Source of the DNA: Streptomyces katrae
GTDB lineage: Bacteria > Actinomycetota > Actinomycetes > Streptomycetales > Streptomycetaceae
Direction: 5' to 3'
Length of the DNA stretch: 21,016 nt
Assembly (NCBI RefSeq): GCF_000966975.1
Contig: NZ_JZWV01000169.1
Span: forward strand, 1-21,016
A program made the position numbers and the translations under genes. Shown here piece after piece: positions 19,672 to 21,016 of the stretch. The stretch's first letter is position 1. Each line of letters opens with the position of its first letter. A model generated the notes under the pieces. That model searched no databases. It saw only the letters and a program-made list of their open reading frames with translations, and was not told the origin of the DNA.

Positions 19672-20937
19672 GTGGCAGGGCACATACAAGACCGCTGGTA
19701 CAAGACGGAGAACGGCCCCGACGGCAAGTCCCGACGGGTCAAGACCGACCGCTACGGCAGCGGCATGCGCTACCGCGCGCGGTACATCGGGCCGGACGGT
19801 ACGGAGAAGTCGAAGAGCTTTCCCGACAAGCAGAAGCGTCTCGCCGACAAGTGGCTGGCGGAGATCGAGGCGGACATGTCCCGGGGCCAGTACATTGACC
19901 CGGCCGCCGGGCGGATCACGTTCCGGGAGTACGGAGAGAAGTGGCTTGCCTCGCTGACGACGGACGTGACCACGCGGTCGTCCGTCGAGGTGCAGATCCG
20001 CAAGCACGCGTTCCCGTACCTCGGCCCGCGGCCGCTCGACTCCTTCCGGCCGGAGCACATCCGGGACTGGCTCAGCGAGCTGGAGCAGGTCCTGCCGGTC
20101 TCCTCGTACCGGCGCGTCATCTTCGCGAGCGTCTCCGCCGTGCTCGCCGCCGCCGTAGATGACGAGCTGCTGGCGAAGAACCCGTGCAAGGCCCGTACGG
20201 TCCGGGCACCCGCTCCGGTCCCTCCCCGGGTCAGGCCGTGGACGCCCGAGCGGCTCTTCGCGGTCCGGGCCGCGCTGCCCAAGCGGTACCAGGCCATGGC
20301 GGATGCCGGCGGGGGCCTGGGGCTCCGGCAGGGTGAGATCTTCGGTCTGCCGGATGATCCGGACGACTTCCGGGGTGACTGGCTCCGGGTGGCCAACCAG
20401 GTGAAGGTGGCCAACGGGCACCTGGTCTTCGGTCCGCCCAAACGGGAGAAGGAACGGGATGTGCCGCTCCCCCGCCGCATCGCGCAGGTGCTGCGGGAGC
20501 ACCGCGAGGCCTTCCCGCCGGTGGACGTGACTCTGCCCTGGCTGAAGCCGGACGGGCCCCTCGTCACCAAGCGGCTGCTGTTCTCCCTCCCCGGCGGGGG
20601 CGCGGTGCGGCGCACCGACTTCAACACCCGCGTGTGGAAGTTCGCCCTCGTGCAGGCCGGCGTCATTCCGGAGCCGCGGCCGGGTGAGCGCCACCAGGCC
20701 GCGCGTGAGCACGGGATGCACGCGCTGCGGCACTTCTACGCGTCCGTGCTGCTGGACTCAGGGGAGAACATCAAGGCGCTGAGCACCTACCTCGGACACG
20801 GCGACCCCGGCTTCACGCTCCGGGTCTACACGCACCTGATGCCGAGCAGCCATGAGCGGGCCCTGAGGGCCGTGGACGACGTCTACAGGGCCGCCGATCC
20901 GGCGGCCGACGGCCCACAGACGGCCCAGGAGGGGTGA
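19672..20937 (+). CDS. int: Tyrosine-type site-specific integrase
   Basis: The 421-residue protein starts at GTG 19672 after GGAAGG. An N-terminal arm-binding domain (about 1-80) precedes an SAM-like core-binding domain (about 82-172). The catalytic domain follows, with R219 in GLRQGE, a likely K258 in PPKREKERDVPL, H350-x-x-R353 in HALRH, H376 in YLGHGDP and nucleophile Y386 in RVYTHL. It joins element and chromosome by strand exchange through a 3'-phosphotyrosine. Actinomycete integrases of this kind usually sit beside one att site, which should lie just beyond the gene. No tRNA or att core can be recognised in the 79 bases left. Confidence 0.93.
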   Translation: MAGHIQDRWYKTENGPDGKSRRVKTDRYGSGMRYRARYIGPDGTEKSKSFPDKQKRLADKWLAEIEADMSRGQYIDPAAGRITFREYGEKWLASLTTDVTTRSSVEVQIRKHAFPYLGPRPLDSFRPEHIRDWLSELEQVLPVSSYRRVIFASVSAVLAAAVDDELLAKNPCKARTVRAPAPVPPRVRPWTPERLFAVRAALPKRYQAMADAGGGLGLRQGEIFGLPDDPDDFRGDWLRVANQVKVANGHLVFGPPKREKERDVPLPRRIAQVLREHREAFPPVDVTLPWLKPDGPLVTKRLLFSLPGGGAVRRTDFNTRVWKFALVQAGVIPEPRPGERHQAAREHGMHALRHFYASVLLDSGENIKALSTYLGHGDPGFTLRVYTHLMPSSHERALRAVDDVYRAADPAADGPQTAQEG

Positions 20938-20942
20938 AGCGA

Positions 20943-20977
20943 CTCCGGGCCGGCGGCTGAGTGCCGCCGGCCCGGAG
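20943..20977 (+). terminator. Strong terminator after int
   Basis: CTCCGGGCCGGCGG (20943-20956) pairs perfectly over 14 bp with CCGCCGGCCCGGAG (20964-20977), with loop CTGAGTG. It starts five bases after the int stop and probably closes the element's plus-strand transcription. Confidence 0.75.
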
Positions 20978-21016
20978 GGTCGTGGTGCTGGGGTGCTGCC
21001 GCTGACCTGCGGTTAC

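Noticed and set aside
20978..21016. tRNA gene or att core after int
   Set aside because: CCGC-TGACCT-GCGG is symmetrical, but no tRNA fold or T-loop motif can be built and no matching copy was seen at the left edge.
1..21016. CRISPR array or insertion sequence
   Set aside because: No regularly spaced identical repeats with unique spacers and no DDE transposase were seen. The repeated 33-mer occurs only twice, 7 kb apart.

Overview
The window looks like chromosomal or accessory DNA of a high-GC actinomycete, most likely Streptomyces. GTG and TTG starts are common, GC is high, and the gene set is that of an actinomycete integrative and conjugative element (AICE). These elements move as double-stranded DNA with a single FtsK-like TraB translocase instead of a type IV secretion system. 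Species cannot be read from the sequence.

Left part (1-7.9 kb), accessory or cargo. The left edge carries only the last visible codons of a minus-strand gene resembling the C-terminus of an actinobacterial glutamine synthetase-like protein. Next come a tiny membrane protein, a winged-helix protein with a TTG start overlapping a 23-codon leader ORF, and a membrane-anchored protein. Two convergent genes then share a two-way terminator: an SRA-like/PD-(D/E)XK fusion (probable modification-dependent restriction enzyme) and a DUF6602-type putative nuclease. A minus-strand operon follows, with an XRE/TPR regulator, a RibD-C-like reductase and a RibD-N-like deaminase. A short GntR regulator with a coiled-coil tail lies just upstream of it.

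Right part (8.1-20.98 kb), AICE core, all on the plus strand. It opens with about 550 nt of non-coding DNA: a motif resembling actinobacterial rRNA leaders, then a dense series of hairpins. The genes run: DUF3307-like membrane protein, small acidic protein, HEAGH putative metalloprotease, GGDEF diguanylate cyclase, SpdB-like membrane protein, RRQRL-type zinc protein, TraB translocase, TM/DnaJ-zinc protein, small basic protein, two Spd-like membrane proteins, an unknown, a prim-pol replication protein, a Cys/His protein, an SF3 helicase, excisionase and tyrosine integrase. A strong terminator closes the module. Six junctions are stop/start overlaps, so much of it is translationally coupled.

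Proposed working: Int/Xis excise the element, prim-pol plus SF3 helicase replicate it, TraB moves it through a cis-acting site and Spd-like proteins spread it. GntR probably represses transfer. The best candidates for undescribed biology are non-coding: a cluster of ten CTAG sites straddling the traB 3' end (candidate transfer locus), an identical 33-nt hairpin before two separated genes with a decayed third copy, a helically phased GACTCA array before xis, a three-stem structure at 15.2 kb, and the rRNA-like structured leader. An element-borne diguanylate cyclase is the most provocative protein.
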